A stretch of DNA of 64,000 nucleotides from assembly GCA_038373885.1 (NCBI GenBank), contig JAWZYV010016591.1:1-64000 (forward strand). Reading direction: 5' to 3'. Within the stretch, counting starts at the first letter, position 1, and each line of letters begins with the position of its first letter. The notes below the pieces were generated by a model. That model did no database searches and was not told where the DNA came from. It was given only the letters and a program-made list of their open reading frames with translations. Shown here piece after piece: positions 1 through 10,883 of this stretch. The translations under genes were made by a program, and so were the position numbers. The DNA is from Cheiracanthium punctorium. Its lineage: Eukaryota; Arthropoda; Arachnida; Araneae; Cheiracanthiidae.

Positions 1-594
1 GTTCTGCATATCTGACAGAATACTTGGATGCCATGGGCGCCGGCAGCATAGGGCAAGGGGATTTTTTGGATGGATTTTTGTATGCAGTGTTTTACCTTGC
101 TTTTTTGCTCTTTCCAACATGGTAACCATACGTTAAAATAGTCTGCCCCCCCCCCCCGTATTGAAGTTTTATTTTACAGTAAGTTTTGATAAATTTAATT
201 ATTTTTATTTTAAAATCTATTATGAATGCTTTACTATTTACATAATTATAAGCAGTAATTATCATAAAAGCTACTTGTACTTAAAGACCGGTACTTTTTT
301 AATTCTACAATGCACAAAGGGTTAATTTTTCGGCAGCGACCCGAAAACCAGCAAATTCCATAAACCGGAATGCGGTTGGTCCCGAGGTTGCCGGATAAAA
401 GGTCCCATACTGTATTTGATGAGTGTGTAAGTCATAACATACACTGCAAATAAAAAAAAATTAAATGTACCTTTAAATGCCCCCTTTTTTTTTTTTTTTT
501 TTAGCAATTTCAATTTCTCCCGGAACTTCTGGAAGGAAACAAAAATATAAATTAAAGTGTTTCTATTATTTGTTCAAATTAATTTTTGAATATC
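1..594. repeat. Duplicate of 42451-43043: right end of a pogo-type element plus its flank
   Basis: This block reads almost base for base like 42451-43043; the one difference I noticed is the length of a T run. Positions 1-412 are the right end of a pogo/Tigger-type element that ends in CATACTG followed by TA. Positions 413-594 match the DNA that flanks the other copy. Because flank as well as element is shared, this is a copy of a genomic segment rather than two independent insertions of one transposon. Similarity stops at about 594, where LINE-derived sequence starts here and different AT-rich DNA starts in the other copy. The left boundary lies outside the window. No gene is visible in it. 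Confidence 0.9.
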
Positions 595-601
595 AATTTT
601 T

Positions 602-779
602 GAATACCTTTCTACCGTTTATTTTACCAGTTTTAGACCTTACGGATTTTAGCTTTACTTGTTTTATACAATAACTTTTACGCAAAAGCGTTATTTTATA
701 CTAAATACACATTGTCTGGAGCAGTATGTCCTTTCTGGACCTTGTGCCATTAAACAACAACCAACCAACCAACCAACCC
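602..779 (+). mobile_element. LINE fragment A1: 3' UTR and tail only
   Basis: This is the last part of the 3' UTR of the LINE family seen complete at 52041-57764. It contains the terminal hairpin motif (GTCC, five-base loop, GGAC) and ends in an (AACC)n tail near 779. It is a severely 5'-truncated copy, as expected from incomplete target-primed reverse transcription. The next LINE fragment starts directly at the end of the tail, without intervening unique DNA. The closely similar 3' UTR at 1140-1305 confirms the family assignment. Confidence 0.85.
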
Positions 780-1063
780 TTTCATATCGAAATCATGATG
801 TCATTTTGACTCGTCTCCGCATTGGTCATACGAGAATCACCCATAAATACCTACTTCTGGGTGAACAACCTGCCCCTGAATGTTCACATTGTCAATCTCA
901 CCTTACCATTCGTCACATTTTAACCTCTTGTACAGCTTTTAATAATTTTTACCAAATATTTTTTAACTGTTCTCATCCCAAACTTGACGATATATTGGGT
1001 GAAACCCCTCACTGTAATTTATTTTCATTTCTTCGACGTATCAATCTGTTTTACTCAGTGTGA
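780..1063 (+). pseudogene. LINE ORF2 C-terminus (fragment)
   Basis: The reading frame encodes the end of the LINE ORF2 protein, with motifs LTRLRIGHTRITHK and the C-terminal zinc-knuckle-like ECSHCQSHLTIRH with a following C (CX2C...H...C). These match the ends of the ORF2 copies finishing at 5634, 29286 and 57501. There is no promoter, start or catalytic domain. The frame happens to stay open upstream through the 3' UTR of A1, which makes a longer chimeric frame from 659, but that is only a by-product of the junction. It is a dead fragment. Confidence 0.85.
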
Positions 1064-1307
1064 AATATACACCTTTCTCTGACTGGTATCTGGATGGGAG
1101 CCCCCATCCAGACGTCCTTGGCTTATTTTATCTACTTTTTACCTTTCTACAGTTTGATTTTATCAGTTTTAGACCTTACGGATTTTAGCTTTACATGTTT
1201 TATACAACAACTTTTACACGAAAGCGTTATTTTATTCTAAATACACATAGTCTGGCGCAGTATGTCCTTTCTGGACCTTGTGCCATTAAATTCCAACCAA
1301 CCAAAAA
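780..1307 (+). mobile_element. LINE fragment A2: end of ORF2, 3' UTR and tail
   Basis: A second 5'-truncated copy of the same LINE family that begins inside ORF2 exactly where the tail of A1 ends. It carries the last 94 or so codons of ORF2, the stop at 1061-1063, the post-stop hairpin (about 1088-1113), the terminal hairpin and a tail running to about 1307. The tail then runs straight into fragment B. Orientation is the same as for A1 and B. Confidence 0.88.
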
Positions 1308-1308
1308 C

Positions 1309-1974
1309 CAGTGTCAAAAGTTCGGTCATACTAAAACTTCCTGTCGTGGGTCACCGGCCTGCGCTCGTTGTGGTGCCTCTGACCACGACAGTGATACCTG
1401 CTCTGCAGCTGCAAAATGTGTCAACTGTAAACAGGAACATCCATCATATTCAAAGTCATGCCCAAAATGGGCATTTGAAAAAGAAATCCAGTCAATACAT
1501 GCTACACAAAGAATCTCATACCCTGAAGCTCGTAAAATAATAGAAGCTCGTACACCAAAACCTGGCCTATCCTATGCTGCAATAGTAAAATCTACGAAAT
1601 CAATAGCCATTCAAACCGACTCTCCATCAAATATTTCCACCATCAATACTATAACAAGTAAACAAAGTACTCTTAAGCAGAACAAACCTTGCTCTACATC
1701 CCCAAAAACTCCACCTAAAAAAAAGGTAACAAGTAATAGCTCTACCCAAATCAGACCACAGATTAGTAAAACAGTTACGTACAAATTAAAATATAACAAA
1801 TTTAGCAAGAAAAAAAGTACCTCCACAGCCACATATTGATGACACAATTTTAAAACTAGATCCATCTGAAACTGATATTGGTGATGAAGAATCGATGGAA
1901 CACGAAGAAATAAAACCGCCTGATATCTCTGCAGGGATTACAAAGGACACGCACAATGCCCATAACAGTACATA
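1309..1974 (+). pseudogene. LINE ORF1 (Gag-like, zinc knuckles), truncated and frameshifted
   Basis: Encodes the C-terminal half of the LINE nucleic-acid-binding ORF1 protein. It begins inside the first zinc knuckle (QKFGHTKTSC) and continues with CARCGASDHDSDTC and CVNCKQEHPSYSKSC, the three CCHC-type knuckles typical of ORF1 in I/jockey-group LINEs. A Lys/Ser/Thr-rich tail follows. A frameshift in an A run near 1810 separates the last part, which continues in another frame to the TAA just before 1978. ORF2 starts two bases after this stop, the same spacing as in the other copies. In life this protein would bind the element RNA. Confidence 0.85.
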
Positions 1975-1977
1975 ATT

Positions 1978-4900
1978 ATGGCATTGTTGCTCTCATGGAA
2001 CTGCCACGGCTTTCAGAATAAAATTGATGACCTTAAAACACTTCTCTATGACCTCAATCCCGCCTGCTTTGCTCTTCAAGAAACTTATCTCAAACCCGAT
2101 AAACATCCTACCATCCGCAAATATACAATTCTTCGGAAAGACTACGAACTGAGGGACAGGGCCTCTGGTGGTGTGGCCCTGTTAGTCAACAATAACTATC
2201 CCTACATAATAGTCAATCTGAATACCAATTTCCAAGTAGTTGCCGCTCGTGTCAAATTAAAACAGCTCACTACCATCTGCTGCATTTATCTCCCTCCCAA
2301 TGAGACAATTAGCCAAACATCTCTCAATAATCTTATTCATGAACTTCCAACACCATTTATACTCCTAGGTGACATGAATGGCCATAGCCCATTATGGGGC
2401 AGCAAAGATACCAATACTAGGGGTGAACAAATAGAACAAATTACAACTGATTTCTCTCTATGTATTATGAATAACGGCGACAATACTTACTTCCATCATC
2501 CAACTAAATCCTTTCATGCCATCGACCTTGCCATCTGTTCTCCTTCAATCCTCCCCTTCTATAATTTCTCAGTTTTCTGGCGACTTGCATAATAGCGATC
2601 ACTTTCCAATCATTCTCTCACCCTTATATCAGAATGTCAACAAAACCACTAACATACCCAGATACATTCATAATAAAGCAGACTGGCAGACTTTGCTATC
2701 TACCATATTACCAAACATTATTGAAGGAAACATAGACGAGGTCGTTAGGAATGTCACCTCCATTATCATTAATGCAGCTGACGCGAGCATTCCAAAATCT
2801 GTTAAAAGCAACCATAGAATAAAAAAGCCGTGGTGGAACGAGGCTTGCACCCTCGCTAAAAAACAGCAGAAGAAAGCGTGGGGTAATTTTCGGCGATGCC
2901 CCACCACTGAAAACCTTATTACCTTCATACAAGCACGTGCACACGCACGCAAAATAAGGAGGCGTTCTCTGAGAGAATCCTCTATTCAGTACGTCTCAGG
3001 AATCTCTCCTTCAACCTCCAGGAAAGAACTATGGGACAAAACTAAAAGAATCACTCCATATCCTGCCTATCCATCAATAACCAAATTATTTCAGATACAA
3101 AAAGAATTGCAAATACAATAGGTCAATCTCTAGCATTCACATCCTGCAATACCTCCTATTCTAGCAGTTTTCTTCCATATAAGGAACAATCCGAACGCCA
3201 TAAATTAAATTTCTAAACTTCCTCGAACTTCTCCTACAATAGTAATTTCACTATGAATGAACTACGCAACAGTTTAAGACAGTCATCAAACACATCCCCT
3301 GGCCCTGATGGCATCACTAATGAAATGCTTAAACATCTCTCCCATGATTCTTTAGTTAGTCTTTTACAGCTATACAACAGAATATGGAATGAGCATGCCT
3401 TTCCCTTGAAGTGGAGAAATGCAATGGTCATCCCCATACCCAAACCTGGAAAAGATACCACTAATCCTAATAACTATCGTCCCATAGCTCTAACTAGTTG
3501 TCTGTGCAAACTACTGGAGCGAATGATTAATACTCGTCTAGTATACGTTTTAGAAACTGAGGGCCATATACACCCTTTCCAGAGTGGATTCCGCAAAGGC
3601 AGAAGCACCATTGATAACATTTTACATTTAGAAACTCAAATCCGTAACACATTCTTAAGAAAAAACCATCTTGTGTTAATATTTTTTGATATTGAAAAAG
3701 CCTATTACCACACTTGGAGATATGGCATACTGCGTGATATCTTCAATATGGGCTTCCGTGGAAACCTACCTATATTTATCAAAAATTTTCTCTCACTCCG
3801 GAACTTCAAAGTACGCATCAAGGACACCCCTTCAGATAACTTTGTACAAGAAGAGGGTGTACCACAAGGCTCTGTCCTTAGCGTCGCCCTGTTTTCTATA
3901 AAAATCAACAATATCCTTAACCAGCTCCCTCCGACAGTACACAGTAGCCTATATGTTGATGATTTACAGATCTCCTGTCAGGGGCAAGACATGCGTTACA
4001 TAGAACGGCAGCTTCAGACCACTATCAATCACATCCAAAAATGGTGTAACACAAATGGGTATGATATTTCTGCAGAAAAAACAACTTGTACTCACTTCTG
4101 CCGGAAGCGTGGGATCCACCCGGATCCAGAACTTTACCTCCATCATACTAAAATCACTATCAAGGACTCTGTTAAATTTTTAGGCCTAACTTTTGACAAA
4201 AAACTTACGTTTGCTAATCATATTTCTGACATTCGTAGAAAATGCAAAAAAAAAAACTGAACAATTTAAAGGTTTTAACCAATACCTCTTGGGGAGCCGA
4301 GCGTGATGCTCTCATGCGGATCTACCGAGCCATCTTCCGTTCCAAAATGGACTATGCAAGCTGCGTTTATGGATCGGCATGTAAATCAGTGCTAAAAAAA
4401 CTTGACACCGTGCATCATACTGCACTACGCATATGCTCTGGAGCTTTTAGGACATCACCTGTACATAGCCTTTACGTCACCTGCCATGAACCATCTCTCA
4501 CTCCTCATATGCCACAAATTGTCATTGAATACCTATTTTCACATCTTTTCTCATTCTTCACATCCCTTAAAGGATTCTTTCATAGATACCCAACTGGACC
4601 AGTTTTATGCAAATCGCCCTTCCTGCACTCCACCCTTCGGACTTAGGATCCGTAGGAGTGTAGTCGGTACCCACTTGGAGGATCTTAATGTATCTACTTG
4701 TTCATTTCATGAAGTCCCACCATGGACCAAATTGGAGATTCCCTACCTACAACCATTCGAAGGCTTCACAAAACCAAACACTGACCCTATAATATATAAA
4801 CATTTATTTCTAGACCATAAAAGCAAATATCAAAACTTCGAAGAACTGTATACTGACGGCTCAAAATGTCATAATCACGTTGGCTTTGCTTATGTGCATC

Positions 4901-5634
4901 ATAATCATTCTTACAACTACACCCTACCTACGTTTTGTTCCATATTTACAGCCGAATTAATAGCTATTTATGAAAGCCTTCTTTACATCTCGAGAACAAA
5001 TACCAAACATTTCATCCTCTACTCTGACTCATTAAGTGTCTTGGAGAATCTGAAATCCGGCTCCCTCACTCATAGTTATATTTTGAAAGTCTTACGCATG
5101 CACAAGAGACTCATGAACCGTGGATACATTATCCTCTACTGCTGGGTACCTAGCCATATTGGGATTCCCGGAAACGAAAAAGCAGATTGTTTGGCCAGGC
5201 ATTCTACAGTCCCATATAACTGTGATCTGCCCTATACGGATATAAAGTCTGGCATCTCTTCCCTAACAAAAGGCACTTGGAATCACATATGGGACTGTGA
5301 AACCCAAAACAAACTTCACTCTATCCGGCCAGCCCGTACCCACTGGTCCACTCAACCGTACCTCAAGCACGATGTCACTCTCACTCGTCTTCGCATTGGC
5401 CATACGAGACTAACCCATAAGTACCTCCTTTTGGGCGAACCTGCTCCTGAATGCCCACATTGTCATACTCAACTTAGCATACATCATCTTTCAACCTCTT
5501 GCTCTGCTTTTAATGATCTTTACCAAATATTTTTTAACTCTTCTCATCCCAAACTAGACGACATATTGGGTGATATCCCACACCATAACTTGTTTGCCTT
5601 TCGTCGGCGCACAAACATATTTTATTCAGTATGA
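1978..5634 (+). pseudogene. LINE ORF2 polyprotein (endonuclease, RT, RNase H), several frameshifts
   Basis: Domains in order are the apurinic-type endonuclease (WNCHGF at the start, LQETYLK, GDMNGHSPLWG near 2370), reverse transcriptase (NYRPIALTS near 3470, GVPQGSVLS near 3860, YVDD near 3954), RNase H (YTDGSK near 4850, SDSLSVLEN near 5028, NEKAD near 5175) and a terminal CX2C...H...C knuckle. The protein would nick the target and copy the LINE RNA there. Frames change near 2575, in the 3040-3250 region (which also has an in-frame stop), at an A run near 4255 and near 4500. It cannot make a full protein. Close matches are the copies at 25611-29286 and 53819-57501. Confidence 0.9.
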
Positions 5635-5930
5635 AATGTCCACTTTAGCTTGACTGGCATCTGGATGGGAGGCCCCATCCATATGCCTTTGGTTTTACCT
5701 CTTTTATCTACTTTTGAATTTTACTTGTCTCCTTTATCACCTTTACATTTTAGCTTTTACTAGGTTTTATGACACCTTTTATACTGAACACATCTTTATT
5801 TGACTTAACTCAACGTCTGGCACAGTATGTCCTCTCTGGACCTTGTGCCAAAAAAAACCAACCAACCAACCGTTTAAACCTCTGATACATTTTTATATTC
5901 CAATTATTTCGCAAGTCATTTGATGCACTC

Positions 5931-6010
5931 ATTGGTGCCGAGGTTCCACTTTTGCCAGAGATCAAAAAGGTCCCTGGTTCAAATCCGGCTCTGTCTGCTT
6001 TTTTTTTCTC
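5931..6010 (+). repeat. tRNA-like SINE or Pol III-type unit
   Basis: The stretch contains a perfect tRNA B-box-like GGTTCAAATCC at 5976-5986, preceded by a variable part starting ATTGGTGCCGAGG that could hold an A box, and followed by a run of nine T that would end Pol III transcription. No full cloverleaf or acceptor stem is evident, so I do not call a tRNA gene. A related sequence sharing GAGATC, AAAGGTCCC and the B box occurs in reverse orientation at 9670-9741 and again at 13961-14032, which suggests a dispersed tRNA-derived SINE family. Confidence 0.5.
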
Positions 6011-6300
6011 TCCCCTTTAAAAAATATACTAAATCAGTGCAAAATGACAGGCATTAGAAAATTGACATGATTTATTGAATAAACACTATTTCTATGAAAA
6101 AAAAAAATTAATATCTATGAAAGTGACAATAAATAGAAACATTATTTATCAATCACATTTCGAAAAATATTTCATTACTTTAACAGATGCGCACTTAAGG
6201 GAGGGTGGGTGAAATTTGCCTTAAAAACATGCAAAACAAATTGCTTGATCATCTGCTACAACATACGAAAGAATTGTTTTGCATTCACATGGTCTTTTCA

Positions 6301-6423
6301 ATTTTTAGCTTAATGGTTTTATGCTACTTTTTACTTGTAAGCCTATTACTATTTTATCTATTTTTATGCATAGTCTGACGCAGTATGTCCTTTTGAACCT
6401 TGTGCCAATAAAAACCAACCAAC
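6301..6423 (+). mobile_element. Solo LINE 3' end with target-site duplication
   Basis: Only about 123 bp of the LINE 3' UTR is present, ending in the terminal hairpin region (degraded here) and an AACC-type tail. It is flanked by CACATGGTCTTTTCA at 6286-6300 and CACATGGCCTTTTCA at 6424-6438, a 15-bp duplication with one mismatch. This is the clean signature of a very short 5'-truncated insertion by target-primed reverse transcription. It shows that the 3' terminal region alone is enough to define one end of an insertion. Confidence 0.88.
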
Positions 6424-6438
6424 CACATGGCCTTTTCA

Positions 6439-6699
6439 TTACTGTTTGTGGGAGGGGGAGGGGAAATTTCATATACATCTAGAAATATGTCTTTCATCTG
6501 AAAATTTTGTCACAAACCATGCATTTTTAAGATGTCGGAAAAGAATGGTGGCAATAGCAGAAAAATACTAATAAAGTTTTATACTACATAATAAAGTTTT
6601 ATTGCATCTTCTCAGGTTCTGGTTTCCTGTTTATTTGCAGTAGATATGGGAATTACTTTTTTTTTTTTTTTTTTTTTGTCAGTCAGCAAAATTACATAT
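6439..6699. other. AT-rich interval, no gene seen
   Basis: Between the solo LINE end and the tandem duplication. It holds a short direct repeat of TAATAAAGTTTTAT near 6570-6601 and a long T run near 6656-6677. No coding potential, RNA gene or transposon end is recognised. Confidence 0.6.
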
Positions 6700-8064
6700 C
6701 ACAGGGTTGACAAAGCGATGTACATTCAGTTGGCATTACCGTAATTTATGGAAGAAACGCCGCACCAACGAAAATCAGCTTAGTTAGCTAGAAAATCATC
6801 ATAAACGCCACAGCCGCGATTGTTAGGGGGGGGGGGGATGATCGTGGTCAGAAGAAGTCAATGCCAGATAAAATTCAATATTTTCTAAAATTATTTCTTA
6901 ATTAACAAAAAATAAATAAATAAAAAATATGTTGCATTACTTAATAGCTTTTCTAATAAATTAGGTCTAATTATTAGGTATTTACCGCTATTTTACAAAG
7001 CTTACGATTTCTTTTCAAATAATCAGATATCAATGTTTATATTCACAAAGGCAAATTTACAGAAATAAAAAAAATAACTTCTAAAAACCTTCTTGCATCC
7101 ACACAAAGTTCAGATATACTACCAGGCGCCATTAAAATGAAAACAGCAATCGATGTGTGAGAAGAGGCTCCAGTTAAAAGTAAACATTCCCCCCCCCCCC
7201 CCAGGATGACCAGCTCAGCAAATTGTTGTTTTAAACTGAATGTTGTGTAAACACTCATGATGGTTCTATTTTATGTATTATTTTTTATATTTATAACATT
7301 GGGATTTATTTTAAAAGCACTCAGCATTTTTTGAGCATACCAATTAGTTGGCAGTGTTTATTTGATAGAGTGCTGCTACACATTGAATGATAAAGCACAG
7401 CTGATCGAGATGTATTATATGAGGTGTGCAATTTACTACTATTGAAAAATATCTAGCCGAAATGATTTCTGGTTTTATGTTATTCAATACTTTCTTCATT
7501 ATTTCTATGAATTCAGAAACACAAATTGATGCTAAGGAATTAGTATGACACCAGCCTGGATTTCTATATTTGTGAATATGGGATGTAAGAAATTGGTCAA
7601 ACTGAGCTATTAGCTCTTAATATCCTAAAAAGTTACCATTAATAGTTTATCTGAAATTTTCATTTTCACAAAAAATTCCAGCAAACTATAACTACAGCAA
7701 ATTTTTAAAATGCTACCATTCCCAACACCATTTTTTCCATTATTTTTTCTTGCTTCTCTTTCAGCTCTGTTTACCCCCCCACCAATGAGGAATTTTTGCC
7801 TTACAAAATGTATATTCTTCACTCCCTTTCACAAACACCTATAAATATATATGAGTTGAAGTAGTCGTAACCCCCCCCCCCCCTCATGAAAAAATTTCTG
7901 GCTATGCCACTGACTGGAGATACCAAAGTGAAGATATTTCTTAAGATTTATATAACGATGGAGAAACTGAAAGATTCTCATCCCTGGATGAAGACAAAGT
8001 ATGAAATGAAATTAATTATTTTGGATTTGCTACATTTTTATCAATATTGCTTTGAAGGCTATGT

Positions 8065-9019
8065 TTTCTTTCAGGTTTTTTAATAGGACGACCTGAAGGA
8101 ATAGGATTACTCAAATGAGCAACTCCTTTCCCCCTTCTTGTATTGATGTGCTTTGTACTGGAATTTTTTTACGTTTAGTATTAACAGCATTTGATCTTAA
8201 TACAAAAGTGTTTAAAGAAAAGTCATCTGTAATTTCTGTTAGATTTTTGAAAAATTTGTCTAAAATACTTCTGGTAATGTTAAATTTTCATGCCCGCCTA
8301 ATATCATTCACTACTTACTTTGTCTTTAGCTTCATCCGTTTGCCATAATGTCCCCTTCTATTGCTGTACTGGTTGACTGTGCATTAATATCTGGCACAAA
8401 ATCTACTCCACCAAATACATCGGATTGTTCTACTCTTTTTTGACACCCATGCTTTTTCTTTTACTTCAGTAAAATTGTCAAAGAAACTTCTTTCAAGACA
8501 CTTGTCACCTAAGGCTACTTTTGCCAAACTGTAACTGTCCTCACAGGTTACAGCAGGAGCATTTGGCAACGTCAGTTTCAGGTTTTCACTAAAAAAACAT
8601 TGATGTTTGCAAGATGCACCTGTTTTATCAGCAGGACAGGTACAGTACCCTATATCAGTTTCCACAAAATAATGAACATTTTTTTCGTAGTTGCTTGGCA
8701 CTGCATAAGTGTTTTCTGATATTTGTATAATTTCTTCAGGTGAAACATTCTGCATCTTTCTTAAAAAATCTAACAACAGGTTGTTTCCCACCCTGTTGTG
8801 TGCATGTTTTATGAGCCTTTTCTCTAAATAGGCATCAAACACACCGACACAAACATCTTTTAGAAAAATATCTTTTATAATCCTCATTGTAGCTTCTGAC
8901 AGATTGTTTGTATTGTGGTTCCGTGTCAACATGTTCTGCCTGTATACAGTAAGCCACTCTCCTCTTCTCTCATAGAATTTAAGGAATCTTTCTGGGAATT
9001 TAGGGCACAATTCAGACAT
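8065..9019 (-). pseudogene. Mutator-like (MULE) transposase C-terminus with SWIM zinc finger, copy 1
   Basis: The minus-strand frame from 9019 begins MSELCPKFPERFLKFYERR, followed by TNNLSEATMR and a SWIM-type zinc finger, YCTCPADKTGASCKH (CXCXnCXH), the usual C-terminal DNA-binding module of MULE transposases. The open part runs to 8384. A frameshift in a T run near 8440 shifts the true continuation to another frame (SDVFGGVDFVPDI), and recognisable tail motifs IPVQSTSI and GRPIKKPERK persist down to about 8065 with a stop between them. The catalytic DDE domain is absent upstream, so this is a remnant. A TGG codon here corresponds to TGA in copy 2. A host SWIM-domain gene is a less likely alternative. 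Confidence 0.65.
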
Positions 9020-9669
9020 TTACCATTGTATTTTTAAGTATGCATCCATTAAATCAGTTTGTTGTTGCATACATGATCTGAAAAGAAATATTTACATTTT
9101 TTTTTTTCTAATTTGCAGGTCATTGAAACAATAATTAAACCCTAAACTTTAATCCATTTTATCAATTATTTTAACAAGAAAGGTGACTTTAATTAAAAAG
9201 TGGCAAGAAAATTCTCAAAAATGAGCAATTTAAGTAGGACCCTGGAAAAAATTTCTGGATCGACCCCCTGTATAATATCCTGGTACTTAGAATGCTTTTG
9301 CTGACCATGGCATTTTAACAGAATAGACAAACAAATTTTTAACCCTTAAATGCCTGAATTTTAAACAAGTTCACTGCTGACCATGCAACAGTTGAAAATG
9401 TAAGCTAAACTTCCTTCATAAGTTCTTGAATAACTAATTAATTTTTCAATAAATCGCAGTTTGAAAGAAATATGTGAAATTTTTATTATTTAGGAATCCT
9501 ATACCATTCTATGCTAGTCCTAAAAGTATTAGTAAATTATCAAATATTTACACAACAAACAACTTTATAACTCCAGTTCTACAAAATAAGTCACAATATA
9601 CACCTTACATAATCATTTTAAATTGTTTATTTTTTTTCTCCCTTAAAAATTAATAAATCTAAAATAGAA

Positions 9670-9741
9670 CGGACGGAGTCGGATTCGAAACTGGGACCTT
9701 TAGATCTCAAGCGAAACTGCGGTGCCACCAAGTATACCAAA
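9670..9741 (-). repeat. tRNA-like SINE body (in tandem copy 1)
   Basis: On the minus strand this reads as a tRNA-like unit. A TGGTATACTTGG segment in A-box position is followed about 40 bases later by GTTTCGAATCC (9681-9691), close to the B-box consensus. It shares AAAGGTCCC and flanking bases with the plus-strand unit at 5931-6010. It lies in the tandem duplication, so an identical copy exists at 13961. No intact cloverleaf is evident, and I favour a decayed tRNA-derived SINE over a tRNA gene. Confidence 0.45.
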
Positions 9742-9821
9742 CAATTTATGAAATTACTGATATATAACTATGTATCAAATGTTTAAATGGTATTTTCTTG
9801 AAAATGCACAAGAGTTGGCAG

Positions 9822-10883
9822 CAGGGCCGTAACCAGGATGAAATGTTAGGTAGGGCTTAGAATGTAGTTCGGGGGGCTGACCCAATATAAGTATTAGTAA
9901 TCGAGGGGGTGGGGGAAGAGACTGTTTTTCAGTTTGTATATTTTTTTTTTCCCAGAGTATGTGCTTTACAAAACACAGTATTTTAAAAACATTTAACATT
10001 CATTGTGTTATAACTTTTTCATTGAGATTTCCTGAAAAATATTCTAGAGAAATTTTGAGCGAATGCAGTACTGGATATCGGTTAGAGTTATTTTTTGTGC
10101 AAGAATAATTTATAAGGTATAGTTACTCGTCCCAATTAAAAAATATCAGTAAAATAAATTTAACTATCCAACTTTGGAATGAAAATTTACTGAAAAATGC
10201 ATTTATTTTTCGTTTTAAATATCTAAATTCTAAATAAAGCAAAATATAAATATATTATACGAGGTGATCCGTTTAAAAGAGTACCTATTGGTTTTTCTTA
10301 TCACCCTTATTTATCTGAAGGATGTGTCAACTATTCTAACACGAAAGTATAATTCTTTCTAACACTGTTGGACTGTTACAACTTTATGTGTCAGATGAAA
10401 CAAAAATTCAGACGTACCATGTCTCCTTAATCCTGTGATGATTTTATTTTTGGAAAATAATTGAATTCAATTTTTTCACATTATCATTCCTTACAGCAAA
10501 TGTTAAAAATGTTCGACACCATTTTGAATGCAAACATGAATACGCTGATAGTTTTGACTCCCCCTCAAAATCGTTTCCCTGGGAAACAGACTTAAAGGAA
10601 GAGTGGCAGTGTTTTGTGTTCTGGTAAGAATCCAAGATCCGGTGCTGCATGCAACCAAGAGCAGCAAAATAATGAACTGTATTTAGAGGAATCTAGCCAT
10701 TGTGATGAGAAATCCCCCCCCCCCCAAACGAGGGATACGTTTAATAATGTGAAATTTAAAGATCGTTAAAAACCTTTCGTATTGATCAGTAAATTCACAA
10801 AAAATTTTGAAAATCTTCGGGGGGCTGAAAGCTTGTTAGGTAGGGCTCAGCCCCCATAGCCTCCCCCTCTGGTTACGGCCCTG
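9822..10883. mobile_element. hAT-type non-autonomous element, tandem copy 1
   Basis: Bounded by the 15-bp terminal inverted repeats CAGGGCCGTAACCAG (left) and CTGGTTACGGCCCTG (right), about 1.06 kb long. CAGGG-type ends with 8-bp target duplications are typical of hAT elements. The left target sequence is GTTGGCAG at 9814-9821. The right side reads ATTGGCCA because the duplication junction falls there. The interior is AT-rich and carries no long frame. A plus-strand segment near 10480-10620 preceded by CCTTACAG could be an old exon piece, but I cannot assign it. Confidence 0.8.

Larger units (their letters stand above)
1308..5871 (+). mobile_element. LINE copy B, 5'-truncated within ORF1
   Basis: The third and longest member of the head-to-tail array. 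It starts at the first zinc knuckle of ORF1, immediately after the tail of A2, and continues through ORF1, ORF2, the 3' UTR and an (AACC)n tail ending near 5871. The 5' UTR and the first half of ORF1 are missing. Several frameshifts and stops in both ORFs show that it is not functional. The hairpin after the ORF2 stop is at about 5659-5684, with one mismatch in the stem. I see no clear TSD around this copy or around the whole array. Confidence 0.9.

Noticed and set aside
659..1063. A continuous frame of 134 codons across A1 and A2
   Set aside because: It reads through the noncoding 3' UTR of one LINE fragment into the ORF2 end of the next; only 780-1063 is real LINE coding sequence.
1262..1540. 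Frames overlapping the zinc-knuckle region in another phase (also at 16604-16957, 24893-25165 and 62955-63173)
   Set aside because: They are alternate-frame shadows of ORF1. The zinc knuckles are in the phase reported.
5931..6010. A functional tRNA gene
   Set aside because: B box and T-run terminator are present, but no acceptor, D or anticodon stems could be formed convincingly.
7862..7911. Very short MITE beside a C run in both tandem copies (also 12153-12203)
   Set aside because: The right end GGCTATGCCACTG resembles the MITE at 45135, but the left end is too diverged and no target duplication is visible.
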